Assembly (NCBI GenBank): GCA_045119215.1
Contig: JBGVDD010000133.1
Location: 1 to 7,059 of the forward strand
Direction of reading: 5' to 3'
DNA length: 7,059 nt
Origin: RUG11237 sp045119215
GTDB lineage: Bacteria > Bacillota > Clostridia > Lachnospirales > Lachnospiraceae
The translations under genes and the position numbers were made by a program. The notes below the pieces were generated by a model. The model made no database searches, was not told the DNA's origin, and was given only the letters and a program-made list of their open reading frames with translations. Every line of letters begins with the position of its first letter. Position 1 is the first letter of the stretch. Below are positions 1-5,194 of the stretch, in pieces.

Positions 1-2
1 AC

Positions 3-116
3 GCGTTGAATGAAGAAACTAAAGCAAATTGGCCGGAGGATGTTGATGATTCTTTCTACAACTGGCAGATGGAATACTGTAAATTGTTCGAGGCAAATAA
101 TTTGTATATTGACTAA
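3..116 (+). CDS. C-terminal end of an unrecognised protein (partial, 5' end outside window)
   Basis: An open frame enters from the left edge and ends at TAA 114-116, giving 37 residues that finish in NNLYID. The tail is acidic and aromatic (ANWPEDVDDSFYNWQ, then MEYCKLF) and looks like the end of a small soluble protein. I do not recognise the family. Small acidic proteins of this kind are common among immunity-type and other accessory genes, but that is only a guess. The gene is followed within a few bases by repeat copy A and then by a strong hairpin terminator, so it behaves as the last gene of its transcript. The frame is supported by the uninterrupted reading and by the sensible position of the stop before the repeat and terminator. 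Confidence 0.6.
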   Translation, partial: ALNEETKANWPEDVDDSFYNWQMEYCKLFEANNLYID

Positions 117-121
117 TCTAC

Positions 122-171
122 AAATTTCAGTAATATGGAGAGATTAAAAGCTCACGAAGCTTTGAATTTTT
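122..171 (+). repeat. Interspersed 50-nt intergenic repeat, copy A (most diverged)
   Basis: This stretch aligns without gaps to 1517-1566 and 2112-2161. By hand count it matches copy C at 39 of 50 positions. Shared blocks are TTTCAGT at the start, GGAGAGATT in the middle and TTGAATTT near the end. The hairpin arms that pair in copies B and C are eroded here, but another short stem (AAAGCT/AGCTTT) can form. It lies between the partial gene and the terminator at 184-223. Confidence 0.7.
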
Positions 172-183
172 GCGACAGAATAA

Positions 184-226
184 AAAGAGAGAAAAATGTC
201 ATTTTTTACATTTTTCTCTCTTTCTT
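184..226 (+). terminator. Strong intrinsic terminator after the partial gene
   Basis: A perfect 16-bp inverted repeat (184-199 with 208-223) encloses an 8-nt loop. Its right arm is pyrimidine-rich and runs into TTTCTT. The stem is AT-rich, and because the left arm is A-rich it could also act on the opposite strand. It separates the partial gene and repeat A from the promoter of the DUF6323-like gene. Confidence 0.75.
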
Positions 227-266
227 ATGGGTTTATATTACCACAAAATTGACTTTTTTTCAAGAC

Positions 267-295
267 TTGTAGTAGATAGATATATGAGGTATAAT
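267..295 (+). promoter_or_regulatory. Probable sigma-A promoter for the DUF6323/DUF6179 pair
   Basis: There is a perfect -10 box TATAAT at 290-295. A partial -35 (TTGTAG, 267-272) lies 17 nt upstream. Transcription would start near 302 and give a leader of about 25 nt before the GTG start at 326. A second -35-like TTGACT lies at 249-254, but its matching -10 would be poor. Confidence 0.55.
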
Positions 296-325
296 CACCG
301 CACCATAGAGATTGGAGGAATTGGT

Positions 326-787
326 GTGGAGGATTATTTAGTGGCTTTATCCCAATATAGGAAACAGGAAGTACTACGAAGTAATGAGTATACTTGTCAA
401 TTTGGATTAAGTTTGTCAGAACAAGATATTGAAGAATTGATGATTGTTCGGCTAGAATGCTTGCAAGAACATCTGAGGGTTGAATTTGGAAAAGGTGTGC
501 TTGAAAAACTGATATATGCTTTTTGTGATTCATCCTATATTTATCAGGAAAACTATGTAGATACGCTTTCAAGGTTGCAGGACATTTTTTATTTGTATAA
601 AAATGAATCTATGGATGAATTAACAGATGATGAGTTAATTGAATATATGAGAAAATCATTTGATGAAACTTGTCATGGTTCGTTAGATTATTTGGAGGAA
701 ACTTGCTTAGAGGAATTCGCTAGAAATATTCGACGTTCCACACACAAATTCATAGGGAGGTATGTGACGGAAAATGAACAAGGATGA
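326..787 (+). CDS. DUF6323 family protein
   Basis: A 153-residue acidic soluble protein of unknown function. I chose the GTG at 326 because GGAGG lies at 314-318, 7 nt upstream. The longer reading from 170 would run through the terminator hairpin and the promoter. From memory of the family it matches DUF6323: SNEYTCQFGLSLSEQD near the N terminus, RVEFGKG, AFCDSSYIYQENY, LQDIFYLYKNE, a TDDELIEYM segment and SLDYLEETCLEEFAR near the end. No signal peptide, membrane segment or catalytic motif is visible. The gene overlaps the next one by 14 nt, so the two are probably co-translated. DUF6323 and DUF6179 genes occur as neighbours in Firmicutes, and this supports both assignments. The role of the pair is unknown. 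Confidence 0.72.
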   Translation: MEDYLVALSQYRKQEVLRSNEYTCQFGLSLSEQDIEELMIVRLECLQEHLRVEFGKGVLEKLIYAFCDSSYIYQENYVDTLSRLQDIFYLYKNESMDELTDDELIEYMRKSFDETCHGSLDYLEETCLEEFARNIRRSTHKFIGRYVTENEQG

Positions 788-1379
788 AGTTATTAGTATA
801 TATTCTATGGAAGAACTAATTCCTATAGTCCGAAGATTAACGGAACAATTCACATCTCATGAAAGCAGTTCGGTAATGTATGAGAGAGCCAGACAGTTTA
901 TGGAGGCAGTAATATATTGTATTGCACATTGGGATTATGAAACGGAGAAGTGTTTAATTATATCTGAGCCAAGTGCAGAAGTGGCATATAGAATTGGTTA
1001 CGAAGCGGTTATAAACAAAGTAAAAAGAACGCAAGAAAAATATAATCAGTTGTTAACCTTTTTTGATGATTATGGTAATCGGAATTATCGTGATACTGTG
1101 GAGAAAGCCATATTGGGGTTCTTTATGTATTATGATGTAAAATATGCTCCTATGGAAACAATTATTACTATGGACTATCCTATATTTGGATTGGATATGA
1201 GCATGGAAGGAATTGATATGATTGCACAATACATAGATGCGATTTGGAAAGAACAGCAATATCTTAACAAATTTCCAAAAGAATATGTACTTGATGAATT
1301 GAGGTTGTTTCATCCGAAGTACGAAAACGAGTTTTTTAATATAAAGGAAATAGTAGAATTGCAAATGAAGCAAGAATAA
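774..1379 (+). CDS. DUF6179-like protein (possibly shortened)
   Basis: A 201-residue soluble protein whose ATG at 774 lies inside the end of the DUF6323 gene. GGGAGG at 755-760 is 13 nt upstream, which is a long spacing. The only closer in-frame ATG (762) is followed at once by TGA, so 774 is the start. It resembles DUF6179 by memory of the family: an N-terminal helical part (LTEQFTSHESSSVMYERARQ), then FFDDYGNRNYRDTV, a TMDYPIFGLD segment, GIDMIAQYIDAI and FPKEYVLDELRLFHPKYENEF. No enzyme motif or membrane segment is seen. Family members I recall are often longer, so this may be a short form or a C-terminally trimmed copy. The VOC remnant just downstream shows that DNA has been lost on this side. 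Function unknown; likely partner of the DUF6323 protein. Confidence 0.6.
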   Translation: MNKDEVISIYSMEELIPIVRRLTEQFTSHESSSVMYERARQFMEAVIYCIAHWDYETEKCLIISEPSAEVAYRIGYEAVINKVKRTQEKYNQLLTFFDDYGNRNYRDTVEKAILGFFMYYDVKYAPMETIITMDYPIFGLDMSMEGIDMIAQYIDAIWKEQQYLNKFPKEYVLDELRLFHPKYENEFFNIKEIVELQMKQE

Positions 1380-1403
1380 AAAATGAAGTTGGCAGTGGTG
1401 ATT

Positions 1404-1508
1404 ATGAGTATCGAACATATTGCAATGTATGTAAATGATTTGGAGGCAACGAAAGAAAGTTTTATTAAATATAAGAGAGAGACGAGAAATAAATTCATAT
1501 CGTTGTAA
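1404..1508 (+). pseudogene. Remnant of a glyoxalase/VOC-family gene (N-terminal fragment)
   Basis: An ATG at 1404 opens MSIEHIAMYVNDLEATKESF, followed by IKY. This closely matches the first beta-alpha unit of VOC (glyoxalase/bleomycin resistance/dioxygenase) proteins. After about 23 residues the similarity is lost, and the frame ends at TAA 1506-1508 after only 34 residues against a family norm of about 120-130. The conserved histidine of the first metal-binding strand is kept (H5), but the rest of the fold is missing. The in-frame ATG at 1383 would add only seven residues. Repeat copy B begins 9 nt after the stop, so the deletion probably occurred next to, or through, the repeat. Confidence 0.65.
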
Positions 1509-1516
1509 GCAATAGA

Positions 1517-1566
1517 AAATTTCAGTCTTCAGCAGAGACTGAAAGCAACAGAAGATTTGAAGTTGG
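1517..1566 (+). repeat. Interspersed 50-nt intergenic repeat, copy B
   Basis: It matches copy C at 43 of 50 positions by hand count, with no gaps. It forms a hairpin with 9-bp perfect arms (TTTCAGTCT and AGACTGAAA), followed by the conserved block GCAACAGAAGATTTGAA. It ends just before the ribosome binding site of the Nudix gene, so it also forms part of that gene's leader. Confidence 0.8.
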
Positions 1567-1578
1567 TGGTGTGATACT

Positions 1579-2091
1579 ATGAAAAGAATACTCATAATGG
1601 ACGAGAAAAATTACTCACTCGATTTAGAGGAAATCTATCGAGTGGCTGTAAGAGGAATTATTTTTATTGGTGGAAAACTATTGATGATTGAAGATGACTT
1701 TGGAGAAGTTAAACTGCCAGGTGGGGGAATAGAAAGTGGAGAAGATGATTACAAAGCACTAGTACGAGAAGTAAAAGAAGAAACGGGATATGATGTAATT
1801 TGGAAATCAATAGTACCGTTTGGAGAAATAGAAGAAAAGAGATTATCCGTACACGAACCGATGATATGGCATCAAATCAGTCGATTGTATTTTTGCGATG
1901 TGTATCCAGAGAAAGGGCTATGTGATTACACAGAAAATGAGAAAAAATATGGATTTAAGCAAGTACTGTATACTTTAGATGAAGCATTGAAAAAGAATAG
2001 AATAATGCTTGAAAAAGAGGGAAAACAGGCTTGGAATCAGAGAGAATATAAAACTCTATTGCTGATACGAGAACATTTAAGGAATGTATAA
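1579..2091 (+). CDS. Nudix hydrolase
   Basis: A 170-residue soluble Nudix protein that probably hydrolyses a nucleoside-diphosphate-linked substrate with Mg2+ or Mn2+. The Nudix box is complete: G49, five residues, E55, seven residues, then R63-E64-V65-K66-E67-E68-T69-G70-Y71. It is preceded by the usual strand and loop KLPGGGIESGE. The flanking beta strands (VAVRGIIFIGGKLLMIE before, RLYFCDVYPE after) fit the fold, and the length is normal for a single-domain member. The ATG at 1579 has GGTGGTG about 7 nt upstream. The substrate cannot be read from the sequence. The gene sits alone between repeat copies B and C, like a single-gene cassette, and has no obvious promoter of its own apart from the repeat region. 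Confidence 0.9.
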   Translation: MKRILIMDEKNYSLDLEEIYRVAVRGIIFIGGKLLMIEDDFGEVKLPGGGIESGEDDYKALVREVKEETGYDVIWKSIVPFGEIEEKRLSVHEPMIWHQISRLYFCDVYPEKGLCDYTENEKKYGFKQVLYTLDEALKKNRIMLEKEGKQAWNQREYKTLLLIREHLRNV

Positions 2092-2111
2092 AAATAGTGT
2101 TAGGCACGCAC

Positions 2112-2161
2112 AACTTTCAGTCTTGTGGAGAGATTGAAAGCAACAGAAGATTTGAATTTGT
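2112..2161 (+). repeat. Interspersed 50-nt intergenic repeat, copy C
   Basis: This is the third copy. The hairpin arms CTTTCAGTC and GATTGAAAG pair with one G-U wobble where copy B has a Watson-Crick pair, so the pairing is kept while the sequence changes. The tail GCAACAGAAGATTTGAA is identical to copy B. It leads directly into the structured GC-rich element, and copies A and B lack that extension. Confidence 0.8.
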
Positions 2162-2193
2162 CGGATTGGTAAATTCCGATTTAACCGAGCAAC

Positions 2194-2327
2194 GCTACAA
2201 GCCTTAACCTCAAGACCTGACGGTCTTTCGGTCACGGGCTGTCGCCCTATGAGTCTGCACTCGAAATTGTCTTCCTGTGAGCAAGCTCCCGTCAGCCAAT
2301 TCGATGCATCCTCGCACGGCTTGTAGC
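2194..2327 (+). ncRNA. Candidate structured RNA or folded DNA site (GC-rich, unassigned)
   Basis: The stretch 2221-2340 is 54% GC by hand count, against about a third in the neighbouring Nudix gene (20 of 60 bases at 1741-1800). Its ends pair as a perfect 10-bp helix (GCTACAAGCC 2194-2203 with GGCTTGTAGC 2318-2327). Inside are AAGACC/GGTCTT with loop TGAC (2212-2227), GGGC/GCCC with loop TGTC (2236-2247), and TCGAAATTG (2261-2269) with CAATTCGA (2297-2304), which has one bulge. CTGACGG (2217-2223) can alternatively pair with CCGTCAG near 2289-2295. No convincing gene reads through it. An intrinsic terminator follows on the + strand. It matches no RNA class I can name (not tmRNA, SRP, T-box or group II domain V). 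A folded recombination site is the main alternative. Confidence 0.45.
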
Positions 2328-2361
2328 TGACGTGAAAATTTAGGATTATGTGAGTGAAGAC

Positions 2362-2408
2362 ATGCCTTATGAATATTTATACGTTAATATTCATAAGGCA
2401 TTTTCTTT
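2362..2408 (+). terminator. Strong intrinsic terminator after the structured element
   Basis: A perfect 16-bp inverted repeat (2362-2377 with 2386-2401) with an 8-nt loop is followed by TTTTCTTT. The opposite strand lacks a U-tract, so it acts on + strand transcripts. It therefore ends transcription coming from the Nudix gene, the structured element, or both. It also insulates the gntR-lrgAB promoter. Confidence 0.85.
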
Positions 2409-2422
2409 AATTAGTTTGTCTA

Positions 2423-2468
2423 CAAGTTGAAGTACCCCCACTTATAGAAGTGGGGGTACTTCAACTTG
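2423..2468. repeat. 46-nt perfect palindrome with 21-bp arms
   Basis: The arms 2423-2443 and 2448-2468 are perfect reverse complements around the 4-nt centre ATAG. The core contains GTACCCCCACTT facing AAGTGGGGGTAC. Neither side is followed by a T-tract, so it is a poor terminator candidate. A dispersed palindromic (REP or IS200/IS605-end type) repeat or a cruciform site is more likely. It ends 15 nt before the -35 box of the regulator promoter. Confidence 0.7.
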
Positions 2469-2483
2469 GCTGGGAGATTGCCA

Positions 2484-2512
2484 TTGACTGAATACAAAGT
2501 GTGTGATATAAT
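2484..2512 (+). promoter_or_regulatory. Sigma-A promoter of the gntR-lrgA-lrgB operon
   Basis: TTGACT (2484-2489) and TATAAT (2507-2512) are separated by exactly 17 nt, close to the vegetative consensus. The start of transcription should fall near 2519, inside the operator that begins right after the -10 box. Confidence 0.88.
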
Positions 2513-2536
2513 TGGTAGTACCAAGTGGTACTACCA
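2513..2536. promoter_or_regulatory. Double FadR-type operator overlapping the transcription start
   Basis: A 24-nt perfect palindrome has 10-bp arms around AAGT. Each half is itself an 11-mer that fits the GntR/FadR-subfamily operator pattern TNGTNNNACNA: TGGTAGTACCA at 2513-2523 and TGGTACTACCA at 2526-2536. Binding here would cover the +1 position and block the promoter. The likely ligand is the GntR protein encoded immediately downstream. Confidence 0.8.
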
Positions 2537-2568
2537 GTCATTTTTCTATGTGAGGTATAAGATCAAAC

Positions 2569-3249
2569 ATGAGTAATCAAACAAATAGTGAATACCAGAA
2601 GGCTATAGACTATTTATACCAGATGGCTTCAGACGGTCAACTGATTGTGGGGAGCAAGATTCCGTCAGAGCGTGAGTTGGCTCAGAAAACAGGAATCAGC
2701 AGAAATTCCACCAGAGAAGCAATCAGTATTCTTCGAGGCATAGGTATCGTTGAAAGCAGGCATGGTTCTGGCAATTATGTTTCAAAAGATCCAGGTTCAT
2801 CCGTTTCAATGATGATCAAAGCTATGCTTGCCTTAAAATCCACTTCTAAGGCTGAAATTATCCAAGTACGAAAAGTGATTTCCTATTCGGTATGTGAATT
2901 GATCATGGACAGAGGCCTTACAAAGGAGGAAGTCGCAGATTTTCAGAGTATTTTAGATGGCATGATAACTGCGTCAAAAGAAGAATTTGCTGAGTATGAC
3001 AGGATCTTTCATCGAAAATTGATGCTTTTGACGGATAATACTTTATTCAGAACCTTAATGGAGCCTATTGGTGAAGCTTATCTGGAACTGATACCAGAAG
3101 TGATTGGTCATACAGATGCTGACTCAAGAAAAGCATTGGTTGACATACATGCCCTGCTAATCAGTGGGCTTGTAGATCATGATCGTGAGAAATGTAAAGC
3201 CTATTTTGAGAAACATTATGTTTTTGTGGAGGACGGTTTAGAATTATGA
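2569..3249 (+). CDS. GntR-family transcriptional regulator, FadR subfamily (FCD domain)
   Basis: A 226-residue cytoplasmic DNA-binding regulator. Residues about 8-75 form the winged helix-turn-helix: the GSKIPSERELAQKTGISRNS recognition region, then TREAISILRGIGIVESRHGSG. Residues about 95-220 form a helical FCD ligand domain. The metal-binding pattern is readable as D144 and H148 (EYDRIFHRKL), H194 (DIHALLISGL) and H216 (EKHY). Proteins with this domain sense small carboxylates such as lactate, pyruvate or sugar acids. The start at 2569 has TGAGGT upstream at 13 nt, a long spacing. The stop overlaps the lrgA start as ATGA, so the genes are translationally coupled. The double operator in its own promoter implies autorepression and control of lrgAB. 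The effector is not known. Confidence 0.92.
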   Translation: MSNQTNSEYQKAIDYLYQMASDGQLIVGSKIPSERELAQKTGISRNSTREAISILRGIGIVESRHGSGNYVSKDPGSSVSMMIKAMLALKSTSKAEIIQVRKVISYSVCELIMDRGLTKEEVADFQSILDGMITASKEEFAEYDRIFHRKLMLLTDNTLFRTLMEPIGEAYLELIPEVIGHTDADSRKALVDIHALLISGLVDHDREKCKAYFEKHYVFVEDGLEL

Positions 3250-3608
3250 AATACATCAACCAATTTTTAATTATTTTGTTAATTTCCTTTTTGGGGGAAA
3301 TATTGAAATGCCTTTTGCCGTTACCGATTCCTGCAAGTATTTATGGAATGATCATTTTGTTTTTGGGACTCATGACTAAGGTAATTAAATTAGAGTCAGT
3401 GAAGGAAACCGGCAAATTTTTGATTGAGATCATGCCAATCATGTTTATTCCAGCGGGAGTTGGACTGATGACAACCTGGGGGGTTTTACAGCCAATCTTA
3501 TTACCTGTCAGCATCATTACTGCAGTGACGATTATTACAGTTATGGTTGCCACGGGATGGGTGTCTCAAATCATTATCAGAAAGTCAGGAAAAAAGAAAG
3601 ATGAATAG
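3246..3608 (+). CDS. lrgA: CidA/LrgA family membrane protein
   Basis: A 120-residue integral membrane protein of the LrgA/CidA family, normal in length. Four hydrophobic segments are visible at about 5-23, 28-46, 56-76 and 83-108, with a basic C-terminal tail. The family signature LPLPIPASIYGMIILF and the later FLIEIMPIMFIPAGVGLM are clear. LrgA forms a complex with LrgB in the cytoplasmic membrane. The pair was first described as holin/antiholin-like factors in murein hydrolase control, and later work on homologues links it to pyruvate transport. The start codon overlaps the regulator stop by 4 nt, and the end overlaps lrgB by 8 nt. Confidence 0.93.
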   Translation: MKYINQFLIILLISFLGEILKCLLPLPIPASIYGMIILFLGLMTKVIKLESVKETGKFLIEIMPIMFIPAGVGLMTTWGVLQPILLPVSIITAVTIITVMVATGWVSQIIIRKSGKKKDE

Positions 3609-4293
3609 TTTTTTTCAGGAATCATTGTTTGCAGGACTGGCACTTAGTCTTGTTGCATATGTAATCGGCATGGCACTTAAGAAAAAATTGAAAATAGGGA
3701 TTTTCCACCCATTGCTGATCTCCATCATCATTTCCATTGCTGTGCTTGCAATAGGAAACGTGGAATATGAAGTATATCAGGAAAGTGCCAAGTATCTAAG
3801 TTATCTTTTGACACCGGCAACAGTCTGCCTTGCAATTCCCTTATATGAGCAGTGGGAACTTCTGAAGAAGAACTACTTGGCGGTTGTATGTGGTCTTATT
3901 GCAGGGGTCATTACCAGCCTTGCTACGGTATTTGGACTTGCAGTTCTTTTTCATTTGTCTCACAGGGAGTATGTAACCCTTCTTCCAAAGTCCATTACCA
4001 CAGCAATTGGAATGGGGGTATCAGAAGAACTTGGCGGATGTGTAGAAATTACGGTAGCTGTCATCATCATTACAGGAGTTCTTGGAAATGTTTTTGGCGA
4101 TATAATATGCAGAATATTTCATATCAAAGAACCTATTTCAAAGGGACTTGCCTTTGGGGCCAGTTCTCACGCAATCGGAACTGCCAGGGCAATCGAAATT
4201 GGTGAAGTAGAAGGAGCCATGAGCGGCCTTGCAATTGCAGTTTCGGGTATTTTTACAGTTGTATTGGCCTCAGTATGTGCGAACTTTCTGTAG
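3601..4293 (+). CDS. lrgB: CidB/LrgB family membrane protein
   Basis: A 230-residue polytopic membrane protein, exactly the usual LrgB length when started at ATG 3601. A longer frame from 3547 only reads backwards through lrgA. Hydrophobic helices fill most of the protein. Family blocks visible are FHPLLISIIISI, TPATVCLAIPLYEQ (71-84), LPKSITTAIGMGVSEELGG (128-146), IIITGVLGNVFGD and GASSHAIGTARA (187-197). It is the partner of LrgA and the presumed transport or pore subunit. The 8-nt overlap with lrgA indicates coupled translation at fixed stoichiometry. No two-component lytSR genes are in view; the GntR protein takes the regulator position. No clear terminator follows. Confidence 0.94.
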   Translation: MNSFFQESLFAGLALSLVAYVIGMALKKKLKIGIFHPLLISIIISIAVLAIGNVEYEVYQESAKYLSYLLTPATVCLAIPLYEQWELLKKNYLAVVCGLIAGVITSLATVFGLAVLFHLSHREYVTLLPKSITTAIGMGVSEELGGCVEITVAVIIITGVLGNVFGDIICRIFHIKEPISKGLAFGASSHAIGTARAIEIGEVEGAMSGLAIAVSGIFTVVLASVCANFL

Positions 4294-4543
4294 ATATCAT
4301 TTCATTGAAAAAAGTATTTTCGTAGGAAATCAATAATGGAACTTAAAGAGTAGCCGGGAACCATAGTAGGTGATTTTTGCTTCAAGGGTATTTATCAAGA
4401 CACTGTATAATGCATTCCCGATTGTTGGGGTTAATGGCAAAGTTAAATTAATTCCAGTTTTTGTAAACTAAATTGAGTTAGAATAATATAATTTTGAGAA
4501 TACTGTCTATAGTTGAACAGATTACTATGAATATGGTGGTTAT
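4294..4543 (+). other. Intergenic region between lrgB and the membrane protein gene
   Basis: 250 nt without a supportable gene. A 33-codon open stretch from GTG 4370 to TAA 4469-4471 has no ribosome binding site or recognisable homology. TATAAT boxes at 4406-4411 and 4487-4492 could serve the downstream gene, but neither has a good -35 at 16-18 nt. No convincing terminator hairpin follows lrgB; the only pairing seen is ATTTC/GAAAT across a long loop. Confidence 0.5.
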
Positions 4544-5146
4544 ATGAAAAAAGTAAATATTATATTTATCGTCTTATTGATTATTTCAATCGTAATGATT
4601 GAGGCGAGTTTCTTTTTGGCGATGGGTGTAATTCCATTGCAAGATGCAGATATGGCGCCCCCAAGTGCTTTTATCGAAACGCAGGTGTGTTCTGTATTGT
4701 TCATGGTGTTTTTGGTTGCTGGAACAGTTTTGTTCTGGGGAACACTTATCTGGCGAATCAACTACGGAATTAAGAAAAGAAAAAGGACAGTTACTTTTAC
4801 TAAGGTTCATTACAACAAGAACAGAACGGTTGAGAATAATTTTGATGGATTAATTGATAATCCTACATGGGAACAGGTTGAAGAATACATATCAAAAATT
4901 ATTATTAACGAAGAAGAATTTGTGACACTTACGCTTAGTGACGCAACCTATGGCATTCGATATATTCAGGCTTGCAAAGTAAAGGGTAAATATTCTTTAC
5001 AGCTAGGCTTGGAAAAGGATAACTCTACTAATCTAGTTGAGGCTTTTTTTGATCAGGAAGAACTTCGTAGGATTTTTTTAGAGTTTTACACATATGGCGT
5101 TGTAGCTAATAAAGAGGCATATAAGCCATTATTATTTGAAACGTAA
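4544..5146 (+). CDS. Membrane-anchored protein of unknown function (two N-terminal helices)
   Basis: A 200-residue protein with hydrophobic helices at about 5-27 and 49-70. A basic stop-transfer stretch (KKRKR, 77-81) follows, then a soluble alpha/beta domain at about 105-200 that should face the cytoplasm. GGTGG lies about 7 nt before the ATG at 4544. The soluble domain starts with DNPTWEQVEEYISKI and continues with EEFVTLTLSD, GIRYIQACKVKGKYSLQLGL and an acidic EAFFDQEELRRIFLEFYTYG. This layout is reminiscent of Imm1-type immunity proteins, but I cannot confirm it. No catalytic motif is seen. It has its own leader and no coupling to neighbours. It sits directly before a broken phosphatase gene, so it may have arrived by insertion. 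Confidence 0.7.
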   Translation: MKKVNIIFIVLLIISIVMIEASFFLAMGVIPLQDADMAPPSAFIETQVCSVLFMVFLVAGTVLFWGTLIWRINYGIKKRKRTVTFTKVHYNKNRTVENNFDGLIDNPTWEQVEEYISKIIINEEEFVTLTLSDATYGIRYIQACKVKGKYSLQLGLEKDNSTNLVEAFFDQEELRRIFLEFYTYGVVANKEAYKPLLFET

Positions 5147-5194
5147 AAGAAGTTTATTGTTAATTATATAATTGTGAGAGGTGACAAACTATAA

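Noticed and set aside
170..325. A 52-residue N-terminal extension of the DUF6323-like protein.
   Set aside because: It would run through a perfect terminator hairpin and the promoter. The GTG at 326 has a well-placed GGAGG.
1053..1595. Long minus-strand open frame of 180 codons antisense to the DUF6179-like gene and VOC remnant.
   Set aside because: Its translation is rich in Ile, Phe, His and Cys with no domain. It is the reverse shadow of AT-rich coding DNA and crosses a terminated gene boundary.
2097..2190. Integron attC-like core sites (GTTAGGC at 2099-2105 and ATTTAAC at 2179-2185).
   Set aside because: They fit GTTRRRY and RYYYAAC individually but are in the wrong order for one attC site. 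The other repeat copies lack such a pair, and no integrase gene is visible.
2112..2206. An open reading through repeat C and beyond, ending at TAA 2204-2206 (tail NSDLTEQRYKP).
   Set aside because: No start codon or ribosome binding site fits, and the B/C differences change amino acids while hairpin pairing is kept. This argues for a structural rather than coding element.
3852..4205. Alternative + strand frame of 117 codons inside lrgB.
   Set aside because: It is a Cys/Trp/Ser/Arg-rich shadow of the clear LrgB frame.
4370..4471. Mini-ORF starting at GTG 4370.
   Set aside because: It has no ribosome binding site, no recognisable similarity and only about 33 codons.
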